A DNA stretch of 64,000 nt, taken from NCBI GenBank assembly GCA_024509875.1, contig JAMPIV010019844.1:310001-374000 (forward strand), written 5' to 3'. This stretch comes from Oreohelix idahoensis (taxonomy: Eukaryota; Mollusca; Gastropoda; Stylommatophora; Oreohelicidae). The notes beneath the pieces are model-generated. The model ran no database searches. It had not been told where the DNA came from and worked only from the letters and a program-made list of their open reading frames with translations. How positions within the stretch are numbered: the stretch's first letter is position 1; each line of letters starts with the position of its first letter. Positions 1 to 10,330 of the stretch are shown one piece after another. Position numbers and translations under genes: made by a program.

Positions 1-40
1 CTCAACATTTAAATTTCACACACAAAAAGGACCTAACACT

Positions 41-248
41 AGCTCCCTTGTAGGAAACATGTAGATTGCTCCCTTGTAGGAAGCATGTAGCTAGCTCCCT
101 TGTAGGAAGCATGTAGCTAGCTCCCTTGTAGGAAGCATGTAGCTAGCTCCCTTGTAGAAAGCATGCAGTTAGCTCCCTTGTAGGAAGCATATAGCTAGCT
201 CCCTTGTAGGAAGCCTGTAGTTAGCTCCCTTGCAGGAAGTCGACACCA
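41..248. repeat. 27-bp minisatellite derived from the R SINE
   Basis: Eight imperfect units of about 27 bp, each carrying AGCTCCCTTGTAGGAAGCAT with variants. The last unit changes to TTGCAGGAAG and continues straight into a copy of the R repeat (to about 310). The unit equals the R segment around CCCCTTGCAGGAAGCC, so the array is an internal amplification within one R copy. Confidence 0.85.
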
Positions 249-310
249 AAGCACTCATATATGCTCTTACAGTGGGGGTTTCTGTAGCAAAGTTTTACAT
301 GATGAGGTAT
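215..310 (-). repeat. R-family SINE fragment
   Basis: Carries CCCTTGCAGGAAG, CACCAAAGCACTCATATATG, GTGGGGGTTTCTGTAGCAA and TTACATGATGAGGT, matching the other R copies in this window. It is fused to the 27-bp minisatellite. Confidence 0.75.
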
Positions 311-378
311 TATTATAATGTTAAGCTATTAATACAAGTTTCCTGTTATCCAAGACTGTTAAAATCAAATACACTAAC

Positions 379-626
379 CTGGCTGCTGTTTTAAGTAGTT
401 CATGGCTTGGCTGTAAGCAGATCAAAATGTGCAGGTTGCTCTTCATTCTTGAAATCAAAAATTTCATGGGATCCATTGAAGAGCCTGGGAACTCTCTTTT
501 CATTGTAGGGAGTATGGCTTGAAGCAGGCCATCAATCTCATCATTAGAGAAGAGATGTGGGTATTCTCCACAGGTAAGCAGACTGTTGATAGCATCAAGG
601 TAGCTGGGATCTTGTAGGTCTCGAGA
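379..626 (-). CDS. Dynein heavy chain exon 15 (AAA4)
   Basis: A 248-bp exon, phase 0 to 2, with acceptor GCACTACAG and donor GTTAGT. It encodes SRDLQDPSYLDAINSLLTCG, then EYPHLFSNDEIDGLL and MKSNLHILICLQP. It matches the AAA4 pattern F-L-E-D-I-N-x-L-L-N-x-G-E-V-P-x-L-(F/Y)-x-x-(D/E)-E and the K-N-L-H-(V/I)-x-L-x-x-(S/Q)-P strand. The usual T-D-x-Q-I after the Walker B strand is replaced by T-S-R-D-L. The gene continues beyond the window's left edge. Confidence 0.92.
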
Positions 627-2135
627 CTGTAGTGCATTTAACAGAGGGAAAAAAAGATGAGACACAATTTTTTTCTTGGTGAGTTATGACTTCCAATTTA
701 GAACAGCCTGCCAAATTTTCAAATTAATAACATTGCACACCAGTTGCCTAAAACTTGTGGAAACAAAGTGATCAAAGATGACAACTAACAAATAAAAATA
801 ATAAGGATTCAGTTTAAGCCTTTGACAAGAAACCCTTAAAAATGTAATGTAAAATTAACAGCACAATTTTGAAACAAGCTCACATATATAAAAACAGTGC
901 AAATAGGATTTATGCAGTCTTATTTTTGTGATTTTGAAATGACATTTGTAAATTATGTACAGGTCATAAATGATCCTTACACCTGGTTTCCATGAGTCTT
1001 TGGAAAATTTTGAGGCTATGAGGGCTGGCAACCTCATAATATGATCACATTTTAACAGGAACCACTACTGCAAAGGCACATGAAGTGCTTTATAATACAT
1101 TCTCACATAGAAGCCACATGCTTGTTATGGAGCAGTAGAGAAGAAGGATGAATGAATTAAGCTTATTATATGTGTAAAAACTAAAATAATGTGATATTTG
1201 TTCACATAGGAATAATTTATCTGAATATTCAAGAATTCAACACATGCTAGAAGACAACTTATGTATAAATTACAATAATACTTTGCCAGTGGACAAACAC
1301 TCATGTAAAAGTTATTGCAGGCTAGAAGTTTTAGTTTCAATAATTCTAATGACAGGTGAAACTAAAAATTAGGATGATAGAACAGAAAAGTCGCAAACTG
1401 CTAATACAGTAAATTACCTGAAAAAAGCACCTATCCTCAGGCATTCATACATCTTTATAATAATGACTGATAGATAAAATATTTATATCATTGTAAAACA
1501 TGGTCTGTATCTAACATACATGATAAGAAGATCACCTTAAACCTAAATGCAAAAAAAAAGCTGCAGAAGACATTATGTTAGATACAGAAAGAAAAGCATA
1601 AAGGAATTGTTAATAACAACACCTTACATGAACTACCCAGAGAGATAGGAAAAAGGGTAAACACAGTTAGCTGTCATTATAAGCATTTGCTTCACATAAG
1701 AAAGCTGACTTCTGGGCAAGGGAGTTCTCAAGATGAAGGACATATGATTCTGAAGAAATACTGAAGAAATAAAAGATACCCAAGACTTCAACTTGTACCA
1801 GAACAGAAAATGCATCTTACCAATCTTACCAAGGTGCTTAATAGAAGAAGTTAAAACTAAATTAAAGTGGCAATTGAAACCAGGCTTTAAATTTTTTAAA
1901 ATCTAATTTTACAAAAATATCTAGAAAATTAAAGTTAATATTTAATTATTTGATACATACGGTAAAAGCTCTAGTTTTCTAAATTTCCAAGAAGACAGTC
2001 CAAACCAACAGAAACCAGTGGCGTGTCACACCACAGTACCTTATGCAGCCTTATGTTTTACATGGAATGAAAGAACTGATTGTCTAACTGACTGTATCTT
2101 CATAACAATAATGAATACATTATTTATATATTTGT
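627..2135. other. Intron 14, no recognisable gene
   Basis: AT-rich intronic DNA between dynein exons 15 and 14. No long frame, tandem array or clear transposon end is visible. A short R-like piece (GAGGTTGCCAGCCC, minus sense) lies near 1020-1040. Confidence 0.6.
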
Positions 2136-2139
2136 ATAT

Positions 2140-2415
2140 CAAACAAAGAAGATGCTGGCAATGGATAGGACACACACTGAGGAAACCTGTTGACAGCATT
2201 ACACGGCAGTCCTTGTTCTGGAATCCCCAGGGTAAAAAGAGACAGAGGTAGACCAAAAAACACACAGAGAAGAGAACTGGAGACAGAAGTGAAAATGATG
2301 AGGAAATACATGGAAAGAACTATAACTGATGGCATGTGACAGGAGGACTTGGCATGTGTTTGTTGAAGGCCAATGCTACTTGGGGAGCTAAAGATAATTG
2401 ATTGATTGATTGAAA
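2140..2415 (+). pseudogene. LINE 3' end (S family), decayed
   Basis: The plus-strand frames show W-Q-W-I-G-H-T-L-R and later G-K-K-R-Q-R, the classic C-terminal end of an endonuclease/reverse-transcriptase LINE (W-x-G-H-V-x-R...G-x-R-x-R-G-R), with frameshifts and stops. It ends with GCTACTTGGGGAGCTAAAGATA and four ATTG units. The terminal 60 bases match the S repeats at about 3050, 44390 and 52970, identifying those as 5'-truncated copies of this LINE. Confidence 0.7.
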
Positions 2416-2546
2416 TCAAACAAATTATAAACAGTCCATATATTTATTCAGCAATGACACCACTCTAGAACATTACATTAAATTAGTATCATAATTCACT
2501 GTGTCAAAAACTGGTAATTCATAATTAAATCAATGACATAACTTAC

Positions 2547-2733
2547 TGTAAACAATAATGAAATAACCTTGCCCTCTGAACCACTGAGCCTGATAGCTGA
2601 CCTGAGCCCATCAAAAAAGCTGTTTTGCTTGGATGTGTCCACTTTGTGGATGGGGATGTCAGCTATGTGTAAGGCAAGGCGGCAGAGAGTAGAGAGATGT
2701 GATCCTAGTGCTCCTACCAGCAGCACATTACCT
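2547..2733 (-). CDS. Dynein heavy chain exon 14 (degenerate AAA4 P-loop)
   Basis: A 187-bp exon, phase 2 to 0, with acceptor TTTCAACAG and donor GTAAGT. It opens with GNVLLVGALGSHLSTLCRLA, where canonical AAA4 reads G-N-x-L-L-V-G-V-G-G-S-G-(K/R)-Q-S-L-x-R-L-A. Here the GxxGSG(K/R) loop has become GALGSH, so the nucleotide-binding basic residue is missing. It ends GSEGKVISLLFT. A weaker GT seven codons upstream was rejected because the longer version supplies the strand that precedes exon 15. Confidence 0.9.
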
Positions 2734-2879
2734 CTGTTGAAAAGATGAATGACATATTGAACAAAAAGTTTTTCTAATATCTCATATTTACTCATGTCTT
2801 TAAAGTACTGTAAAGCAGCAAACAATATGAGGCAACCTTGTGAATATATATCATCTATGCTCCTAAAAGAAGTCTAGTA

Positions 2880-3030
2880 GCATATTACCATCATCATTTT
2901 CCTTTGCCGCAGCAGATGGTCCCCTTGCAGGAAGCCTGCACATGCTCTTGCAGCAGTGGTTTCTGTGACAATTTGTTTCACATGATGAGGCAGCCAGCTC
3001 CATGCATAACCTGATATTATTTGCTCTAAT
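2880..3030 (-). repeat. R-family SINE copy
   Basis: Begins at the low end with a CATCATCAT tail, then GGTCCCCTTGCAGGAAGCCT, CACATGCTCTTGCAGCAGTG, GTTTCTGTGACAATTTGTTT and CACATGATGAGG. Sense is minus, because the (ATG)n tail is 3' on that strand. Confidence 0.75.
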
Positions 3031-3049
3031 AGCATATACTGTTTGCTAA

Positions 3050-3290
3050 TCTGTGAGTATGGATCGTCACCGTCATCACCCTTCAGCTCCCTAAGGAGCA
3101 TAGGCCTCCAGCAAGCTTATCCCAAGTCCTCCTGTCCCAATGCCATCAGCTCAAAGTCCTTTCATGTCTTTAGTTGACATGTCCATACTGTTATTGAAGT
3201 TGTGTGGGTTACAGTTTCTACAGGATCATGTAACCAGCCCCATGCCTAACCCTCCTTAGTCGCCTTTTACAACAGTATATATCAGGTTAG
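3050..3290 (-). repeat. S-family LINE 3' end
   Basis: Contains CATCACCCTTCAGCTCCCTA, AGGAGCATAGGCCTCCAGCA and CCAAGTCCTCCTGTC, matching the reverse complement of the LINE end at 2340-2415. The body beyond (CATGTAACCAGCCCCATGCC to about 3290) recurs near 53370 and 56400. Confidence 0.65.
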
Positions 3291-3399
3291 GTCATAAAAT
3301 ATGCAGTAAAGCTTCAAACAGAATTGGCTTTGCGGGCAAATGTATGAAATATTCAGTTCAGCGAAGTAGCTTCCAATGACTGTAGCAAACAATCTGTTT

Positions 3400-3620
3400 A
3401 GTTCTCTGGGATCTCTGAGGAAACCAAAGAAGATTAGGACTACTCTTCCCTCAAGCATGCCATAAATGGTGACTAATATGAGGTTGGTGTATAAGAATGG
3501 CAACCTAATCATGTAAAACACAGTGCTACAGAAACCACAACTACAACAGTACATAACAGCCATGATGCGGACAACCTACAAGGGGGCTGGCTGCTGTAAT
3601 GGCTCCATGCTACAAAAGGG
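3400..3620 (+). repeat. R-family SINE copy, long
   Basis: Plus-sense copy including the 5' portion: CTGAGGAAACCAAAGAAGAT, GTGACTAATATGAGGT, CTAATCATGTAAAACA, GCTACAGAAACCACAACTAC and GGCTCCATGCTACAAAAGG. It shows that the repeat extends at least 200 bp. Confidence 0.7.
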
Positions 3621-3687
3621 GCAAAGAAAAAGAAAAATGGCTGAATTAAACTGCAGCAATTGTCTCATGCATTCTTTTAAAGCTTAA

Positions 3688-4372
3688 CACATTAACTACC
3701 GCAAGCCGCTGTCAGCAGCTCACAAAATAATCACATTTGGACCGCAAGCCGCTCAGGGCGCCAATCTAATTTTAGTAATAAAATGAATGAAAAATGTACT
3801 GAAAAACTTTCTGATCTGGTTTTAGATTTTAAGTTGCCACCGGAAAACAAATTCCCAAAGCATGGTTGTTGTAGAACACTGGAAAATTGATATTATGTTC
3901 ATATTTTTCAGCGTTTTGGGTTAGTTACCAAATCGTGTAAAATTGTTTACCGTGGCAACTAGTGATAGGACCACAAAAAATGCGTGTACATCTCGTCTAA
4001 CGGCTGAATAGGATAGAAACGTGTTTCAACAATTGACTGATTGATCTAGCGACGAGCACAAGAGTGAAAACGGTGTGCACATTGATTGAAATTGTGATTT
4101 TGATAGAGATGGGGAGCAAGCAGTCATAATTGTGAAAATATTGCAAGTCCTCGGCCATCGGAGGGCCGTTAAATAGCAACAACCTCTATTAGAGTTCCAA
4201 CCAGTATTTATTGTAATAGTGCATTCATTTATCTTTAAAATGACGTGTAATTCATAAAAATCTGTAAACAGTTACGAAAACTACAGCTTACTTTGTGCAA
4301 ACACCTACAGGATGAAAATGGGAAAAAATTTAATTCGGCCACAGTGTGTTTTTCAATTCGGTAGTTAATGTG
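3688..4372. mobile_element. TTAA-flanked MITE, copy 1 (685 bp)
   Basis: The ends CACATTAACTACCG and CGGTAGTTAATGTG are perfect inverted repeats, flanked on both sides by TTAA (3684-3687 and 4373-4376). A second copy with the same ends and TTAA flanks lies at 63035-63721. There is no transposase frame. The TTAA target is typical of piggyBac, and some other DNA transposons, so the element is probably mobilised by such an enzyme supplied elsewhere. Confidence 0.9.
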
Positions 4373-4713
4373 TTAACAGACACAAAATACAATTTGTCAG
4401 CTTCATTAGTAGCTTGTCTGCACCTTCCTTTAATTATGACAAATTAAAACCAAGGAAATAAATTGGAAAAAAATTACCAAACTCATGCAAGTGGCATTAA
4501 AAAGTGAACTTGTAAACTTTTCCAACAAAACAATTTCAACTGTCTTGTTTTATCAAAATAAAAAAACATTGTGGAAAAAAGGAAAAGAAAAAGATAAAAA
4601 TTGACAAATCAACATATTGTCAACACCTAATTGTAAATGAAATTTGATCCTATATGGACAGCATAACCTTTGAGTTCAACACATAACCATAAAAGACACA
4701 GAACACACTTTAC

Positions 4714-4880
4714 CCATGATGGAAGCTCAGAATACGATGCAAGCGCACAATATGTGAGATGACATAGTCAGATAACATAACACTCAGATTCATGTTGCCG
4801 AATTCCTCACTGTAGCGCATAAGATGTGCATTTAGACAACTGTGAAGGTCCGCAAAGTTTTTCACTGGCTGAATACAGAT
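4714..4880 (-). CDS. Dynein heavy chain exon 13 (before AAA4)
   Basis: A 167-bp exon, phase 0 to 2, with acceptor CATATTTTTCAG and donor GTAAAG. It contains QPVKNFADLHSCLNAHLMRY and later NLSVMLSDYVISHIVRLHRI. This matches the dynein run N-(L/M)-V-x-F-x-x-A-x-x-H-(I/L)-x-R-I-x-R-I preceding the AAA4 P-loop. The open frame continues upstream of the acceptor. A second acceptor near 4920 would break the phase with exon 12, so the internal one was chosen. Confidence 0.82.
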
Positions 4881-5042
4881 CTGAAAAATATGATCAAAAT
4901 CTCTGTCTTTATCCACATCTCACAGAGTATCTGTGGTTATATTTTCTCCCCATTTATTATTTTTTTCAGTGCTTCTTAACAGCATGCACACCTTCTTTAC
5001 TTTAATCTTCTTAGTGATTGATACACCTCTTCTTTTCTGTGT

Positions 5043-5115
5043 TAACTGTTTATCGTTAATTGTTTATCGTTAATTGTTTATCATTAATTGTTAATTGTTT
5101 ATCGTTAATTTTTTC
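5043..5115. repeat. 14-bp tandem repeat
   Basis: Four to five imperfect units of TTATCGTTAATTGT within intron 12. Confidence 0.8.
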
Positions 5116-5148
5116 ATTAAGTTCACTTTCTGCAGCTTATGAAGCATG

Positions 5149-5312
5149 GAGCTGCAGGTGTAGCCGTAGAATGTTACATGTCTTGGCAACAATATAGATA
5201 GAGTTGCAGGTGTAGCTGTAGAATCTTACATGTCTTGGCAACAATATAGATAGAGTTGGAGGTGTAGCTGTAGAATCTTACATGTCTTGGCAACAATATA
5301 GATAGAGTTGGA
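5149..5312. repeat. 52-bp minisatellite, three copies
   Basis: Units start at 5149, 5201 and 5253 with a partial fourth at 5305. Each begins GAGYTGSAGGTGTAGCYGTA and contains CATGTCTTGGCAACAATATA. Units are over 90 percent alike. Confidence 0.88.
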
Positions 5313-7890
5313 GGAACAGACAATTATATCAAAATATGAATTCAGCAGGCAAGACGAGCTTTCGCTGCATAAAGAAATATATGGGGATCAAATAAATTCA
5401 AGTTAAACACAAAAAATAAAAGAAATTTAGCTAAAATGCAAAGGCAGACCTAGTGTATGGCCCTGAATCATAGAGAACAACAAAAAAGACCTCAAATGCC
5501 TCATTTTTGAGGTTTGTAGCTGGCTGTTGTGGGTTGTTTGTGTGACGGTATTGCCTCCCCTGCTTTGCAGTAGTGGTCCAACAGTGGCCAAAACTCAAGA
5601 GTATCTAGTATGGGCTTAAAAGATGTCTACCTTCGAACACGATTATTCTTGGTAGATTTGTAAATAGAAGGGTAATGAAGCTTCTATCTCAATGGGGTTT
5701 TCACAAGATATTCAGATAAGTGAAAACAATGCTGCATTGGCTGAGCACGTTAATTCTAGAATCTGCCGACAACTTTTGTGAAGAATTAAGCAATGATTAA
5801 TGTTAGCTCGTTCAAGCCCCCACCTCTGATTTACTCAGTGGAATCTTTATTATTCTGGTATAGCTCTGTTTAGAGTGTGTTTAGTAAATTGACTGAGACA
5901 AACATGTAGTACATTCAAAATGATTAAATTGAAGTTAAATTTGTAAAATTACAAGTAACAAAATTTAATAATCACTTCAGTTTTAACACTTCAGTTTGAA
6001 CAGTTAAAAAAATGGAATACTTTAAAAGAAAGTGTTCATCCTTGGAGGATGATATAATTTTTTCTTAAAAGTTCACGTGGCAGCTTATATATTGCACTTA
6101 GCTGCCAGTGTTTGTTTCTGCTCCTGCAGGGTTGGTTCTTGATGGACTGATCACTGATAACGCTCATCGCTGGTCAAGGATGTAGGGTGCAGCTCATTCC
6201 CAGGAGTGTCAGGGAGAGTCTGCAAAGTTGGTCCTTCGTCTTAAAGCTCAGGCCACTGTTCCATTCTTGTTCCAGAGATAGTACCCTTCAACTGGTACCA
6301 CCACCAACAACTATGGTAAAAGAATAGAAAAAAAAAACGCTCTTCTGAGTATTGCGTTTCCCGACACATACTTACTGATTACTGTGTCCCCTTTCTTATT
6401 CCACCATCTCAGTTAACTCAGAATTTACCCTCGATGAGAATTAACTTTAATCCCTCGAGAGAAAACTTTCTTTACATTTAAATTGAAAAGCTTTTATAGT
6501 TACTTTACATTTAAATGAATAGGTTAATAGTACAGATAGAATATGTTTACATTTACATTTCCACAGATTGAAAAGTGTTCCCAATATAAATTGAATATGT
6601 TTTCATTTATGTCTACACTGATTTGAAAAATTTGAAACTTCCATTAATTTTAAAGTGAACATGTTAACATCGACATTTACACTGGTTTGAAACTGTAAGT
6701 ATTATAATTAAAATGTACATCATTTCTTTCATCTTTCCATCCCTGCTCCATATGGAACTTGGGACTACTGATGCATTTAGTTCTCCTCAAGAAACTAGCA
6801 ATAAAGCATTCACCAGCCCGTGCAGTGGTGGTTCATGAAATCATCATTCTATGCGCTGAGGTTGCCAGCCTCAAATGACTGGGACATCCACTAGCGAATT
6901 TCACATATTAATATTCACATGGTAATATATACATAATAGTTCACATGTTAGTAATGAAAACATAGAATGTAAAATGACAACTTACGGCAATCCTGGCTCA
7001 CAGACTTTTTGCTCAGATGAATGAAGTTAAGGCACTAGCCGATGCCTTTTTACACGTGTACTTGGGGTCGTTAATTTTAACTTTAATTCCCGCTCTGACT
7101 CTGTGTGTTCAGTTTCCTCAGATATTCCGGGTTTCCTTATTTAAAATGATAGAGATTTCCTGAGCCGTTTTGTAAGTCCTGATAAATACTCCAATAAAAG
7201 GTGCAGTCTGATAAAATGGAATTCTGAATTCTAGGCTTCAATCTGGCAAGGTCTGGTTGTGTCATCTTGGCAAGCGATCTTCACAGTAAATTTGACTGAC
7301 TGAAGCATCAGGTTATATTCACGGTCCACCCCCACATCTGTTTGTTATGAAACTAAGTAAAAGCTCCAATCATTTCAAACATGCTGGTTGGGGAAAAATT
7401 TTGAACATAATGTAGAGGTCAAGTCTTCCATATATGGTAATCCAACCTTCGATTGCCTGGCAGGCGAACTGACCAACACATCTGTAAACTCATATGACAG
7501 GGTGTTTCAGATGTAACAAAGTATTACTATCTAAAGTAATCTTGTCACCCAGACAGGTAATCTCTTATCTGTCACATACCCTGACCTTATCAGCAATTAA
7601 GCAAATACGCTGGTGATTTTCGTGGGGCTAATCTGTCACGGCCAAGATTTGGTACAAGGGAATCACCAACAAGCCTGTCGTTAATATTATGTCTGCCGCT
7701 CCTTGCAAAGCTTTAGGGAAGAGATGGGTAACAAACAGACATGCTGACTTATCAGTGAGAAGAGTGTAAGAAGGAAAATATAAAATATCTGCTACAGTGG
7801 ACAGAGAAAGAAAAGGGTGCAACTCTGAAAAAAATCACAATAAAATCAGTACAAAAATGTAACTGATTACTGCTGCAGTGAAAGAGAGAT
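5313..7890. other. Intron 12 interior, no recognisable gene
   Basis: AT-rich intronic DNA. A short decayed piece near 5500-5540 resembles the 3' region of the TAAG-tailed LINE. From 6470 to 6720 there are loose, diverged repeats of TTTACATTTAAATTGAAAAG. No open frame with a recognisable product. Confidence 0.5.
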
Positions 7891-8172
7891 CGGAAAGAGG
7901 TCACCCCAAAATCCATCTTGTGACAGTTTGTAGTCATTGCCCATGACTCACATCCATAAGTCAAGACTGGGACATGTGTAGAGTGGTATACAGCCATCTT
8001 TGTCTTCTTGCCAATTTCTCTTTTGCTGAGGAATCCTCGATTTATGGCCTGAAAAAGTCTCGCAGCTTCTGCTCTTTGGGTAGGCAATTCTTCTTTGATG
8101 CCTCTCTGCCAGTCAATTGTAGCACCAAAGTATTTAAACTGGTTGATCTACCCCAGAGCCTGTTCTCCCAGA
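7890..8172 (-). pseudogene. TAAG-tailed LINE fragment
   Basis: The minus-strand frame contains VPVLTYGCESWAMTT and upstream A-x-x-L-F-x-A-I-N-x-G-F-L-S, the C-terminal part of a LINE polyprotein. The same words occur in the longer copy at 49993-52210. Both ends are truncated. Confidence 0.75.
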
Positions 8173-8174
8173 AT

Positions 8175-8336
8175 AGCCTCATGAATTGGGTACCAGAACA
8201 ACACTGAGAAGGTTAAGGCGGCCGACGTGAAGCTGACAACATCACCCCTAGTGTACCGATGGTCAAGAATATACGGGCCTAACACCGTATTCCCAATATG
8301 CCTCAATAGGTGTGTAACGGGATCCTTTACCTTACA
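8175..8336 (+). repeat. SINE-1 tail fragment
   Basis: Carries CTCATGAATTGGGTACCAGA, CATCACCCCTAGTGTACCGA, CAATATGCCTCAATAGGTGT and GTAACGGGATCCTTTACCTT, matching the 3' body of the complete SINE at 46777-47061. The tRNA-like head is missing. Confidence 0.85.
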
Positions 8337-8425
8337 TTACAGAAACCATTGTAGCAAGTGCACATGAATGCCTTGGTGCAGTCTTCCTACAAGGGAGCCA
8401 ACTGCAATGGTCGCTCCAATTTCCA
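8337..8425 (+). repeat. R-family SINE fragment
   Basis: Plus-sense piece with ACAGAAACCATTGTAGCAAG, GAATGCCTTGGTGCAG and TTCCTACAAGGGAGCC. It abuts the SINE-1 tail. Confidence 0.7.
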
Positions 8426-8703
8426 TTTGGTGCCAAATGTGTTGATTATAATAAAACAATCTAATACCCCCTCCTACTCCCCCATGCTGTGAACACTTCC
8501 TGGAACCTACAAGTTGCCAAGATATTTTAAATATATTAGTTGCAAATGTGAAAAAAAATAAAATAAACATATCTATTTATCAGTGCTAGTTTAAGCATGA
8601 TGAAAGTGCACTTTCTTTAGTTCACTATTAAATGGAAGGCAAAGACATTTGTTCCAGACTTGGTTTAGCAAATGCAAAAAGTTACTGAAACTTTCAATCT
8701 TAC

Positions 8704-8811
8704 TTTGACCTGTTTTGACCCAAGAGCTGTGGCTGGTCGTTGGAACAAATATGCATCTGCTGGGAATGTAACAAAATGTTCATGAAGGTCTGTCTTCATT
8801 TCCTTCCACAT
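8704..8811 (-). CDS. Dynein heavy chain exon 12
   Basis: A 108-bp exon of 36 codons, phase 0 to 0, with acceptor TTGTTTCAG and donor GTAAGA. It encodes MWKEMKTDLHEHFVTFPADA and then YLFQRPATALGSKQVK. This region is poorly conserved in dyneins. The call rests on splice sites, phase and position between two clear dynein exons. Confidence 0.78.
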
Positions 8812-9024
8812 CTGAAACAAAAGGAAAGAAGACAGATAAACAAATAAGAGGAAATAATTTCAGCTTATTCAGAGCAACTGGTTATGGGGGAAAAATTCAA
8901 GTGTAAACAATTTGCAAAGCTCAATATTATGTTACAGTTCCTGTAACACTAAACTCAAAATCATAGATACAGTTTCTGTAATACTCAACTCAAAATCATT
9001 GTTACAGTTTGTTTAGATTCTAAT

Positions 9025-9290
9025 CATCATCATCATTTTATTTTGTGCTCCTTATGGAGCATGAAGTCACCATTGTAGCTAGTCTCCTTGCAGAAAGCCT
9101 GCATCAAGCATTTTCATGCTCCTGCAGTGATGGTTTCTCTGGCAATTTGTTCTAAATGATGAGGTTGCCAGACCCATACAAAATTACTCATATTAGTCGT
9201 CACCTTGTATGACATGCCTGAGGAAGCAGAAGTCCAATTCTTTCTTTGTATCTTTAGAGACCCCCCGTAACTATATGTGGTGGTTTAGAT
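9025..9290 (-). repeat. R-family SINE copy, near full length
   Basis: Starts with a CATCATCATC tail, then GTGCTCCTTATGGAGCATGA (the 3' hairpin in reverse), CTCCTTGCAGAAAGCCTGCA, GATGAGGTTGCCAGACCC, TTAGTCGTCACCTTGTATGA and AGAGACCCCCCGTAACTATA. One of the best copies for defining the roughly 260-bp unit. Confidence 0.8.
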
Positions 9291-9416
9291 TCTACTATTG
9301 TTTTGATTTGCATGCAGGTTTTCTAAGTTTAAAAAACAATTAAATTATTAGACCACGGAATATAAGAAATAAAAAATGCATTTTTTTTAGCCTATGAAAC
9401 AAAAGACATCACTTAC

Positions 9417-9569
9417 TCCCTTAATGACTCCGTCTAGTTTTCCATCCAACCAGGTGAGGTCTGATACTCGGGTGACGCGATCTCTTACAGTTCTGTTCAA
9501 TTCATGTCGCCAGAGAGAGATAACCATTATGTCATCTGCCCTGCTCTCATAAGCTAGTCTTTTCAGACA
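9417..9569 (-). CDS. Dynein heavy chain exon 11 (LW-HE segment)
   Basis: A 153-bp exon of 51 codons, phase 0 to 0, with acceptor TTTTATAG and donor GTAAGT. It encodes CLKRLAYESRADDIMVISLW, then RHELNRTVRDRV and later WLDGKLDGVIKG. The dynein pattern L-W-x-H-E-x-x-R-(V/T)-x-x-D-R-(L/V) is clear. It sits between AAA3 and AAA4. Confidence 0.9.
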
Positions 9570-9829
9570 CTATAAAACAGGAACCTTAAATCAGTACTTA
9601 TGCCAGTAAATTCATGAACAAAGGGACAGCAGTGAACACAACTACTGATAAATATTTATAAACATAAAAAAAGGTGATTATATTTAGCATAACTGTTATC
9701 ATTCCTATACAAAATACAAATTTTATTAAACTAAGTGCAATAAGATTTTATTTCATAATTTTTTTGTTCTAACTTTAACAGCAAAGTTGTAGAAAGCAAG
9801 GCTCAGATGTTAACTCAGCATGAAATAAT

Positions 9830-9950
9830 CTCTGGTGTGATACTGACCACATCACCTCTAGTGTGCGGTTTGGTCAAGAAAATATGGACCCAACACCATA
9901 TCCCCAATATGCCTCAATGGGCATGTAGCGGGATCATTCACCCCATATAA
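9830..9950 (+). repeat. SINE-1 tail fragment
   Basis: Contains GTGTGATACTGACCACATCA, CCAATATGCCTCAATGGGCA and GTAGCGGGATCATTCACCCC, matching the body of the SINE at 46777-47061 with more divergence. Confidence 0.75.
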
Positions 9951-10094
9951 AGTAATCTAATAAATAACAAAAAAGGGTAAGGTGACCAACGGGGGAATAA
10001 TATACACCATATGGTTCCTTGGGGTAGACAGAGTTAAATGAAAGACTGAATCAGTATCATTTTTCACTTTGTACAGAACAAAGAACACCACTGA

Positions 10095-10330
10095 TGTGTC
10101 TACCATACAAGAAGTCAGCATTAAAGCACTTCAGATATTCAAATATTGCAGTTGTTGTGTTTTCTGTAGCAATTATTTTTAAACATGAAAAGGTTTCTAG
10201 CCCCATTAACAATCTTATATTAGTTGTCTCTTATGATGTGCCTCGTAGAAGCAGTGCTTCTGTTGTGTCTTTGTTTCCTCAAAGACCACAAGGAACCATA
10301 TGGAATGAGAAATTGATGCCAATCTCTTAA
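10095..10330 (-). repeat. R-family SINE copy, diverged
   Basis: Recognisable words: AGCACTTCAGATATTC, GTTTTCTGTAGCAATTATTT, TATTAGTTGTCTCTTATGAT, GTGCCTCGTAGAAGCAGT and CTCAAAGACCACAAGGAACC. Older than the neighbouring copies. Confidence 0.6.

Noticed and set aside
41..248. Regular short repeats resembling a CRISPR array
   Set aside because: Units are directly adjacent with no unique spacers, are A/T-variant copies of a SINE segment, and the genome is eukaryotic.
4881..4920. Longer version of dynein exon 13 using an acceptor near 4920
   Set aside because: It would enter with two bases of a codon while exon 12 ends in phase 0. The internal acceptor with a good pyrimidine tract keeps the frame.
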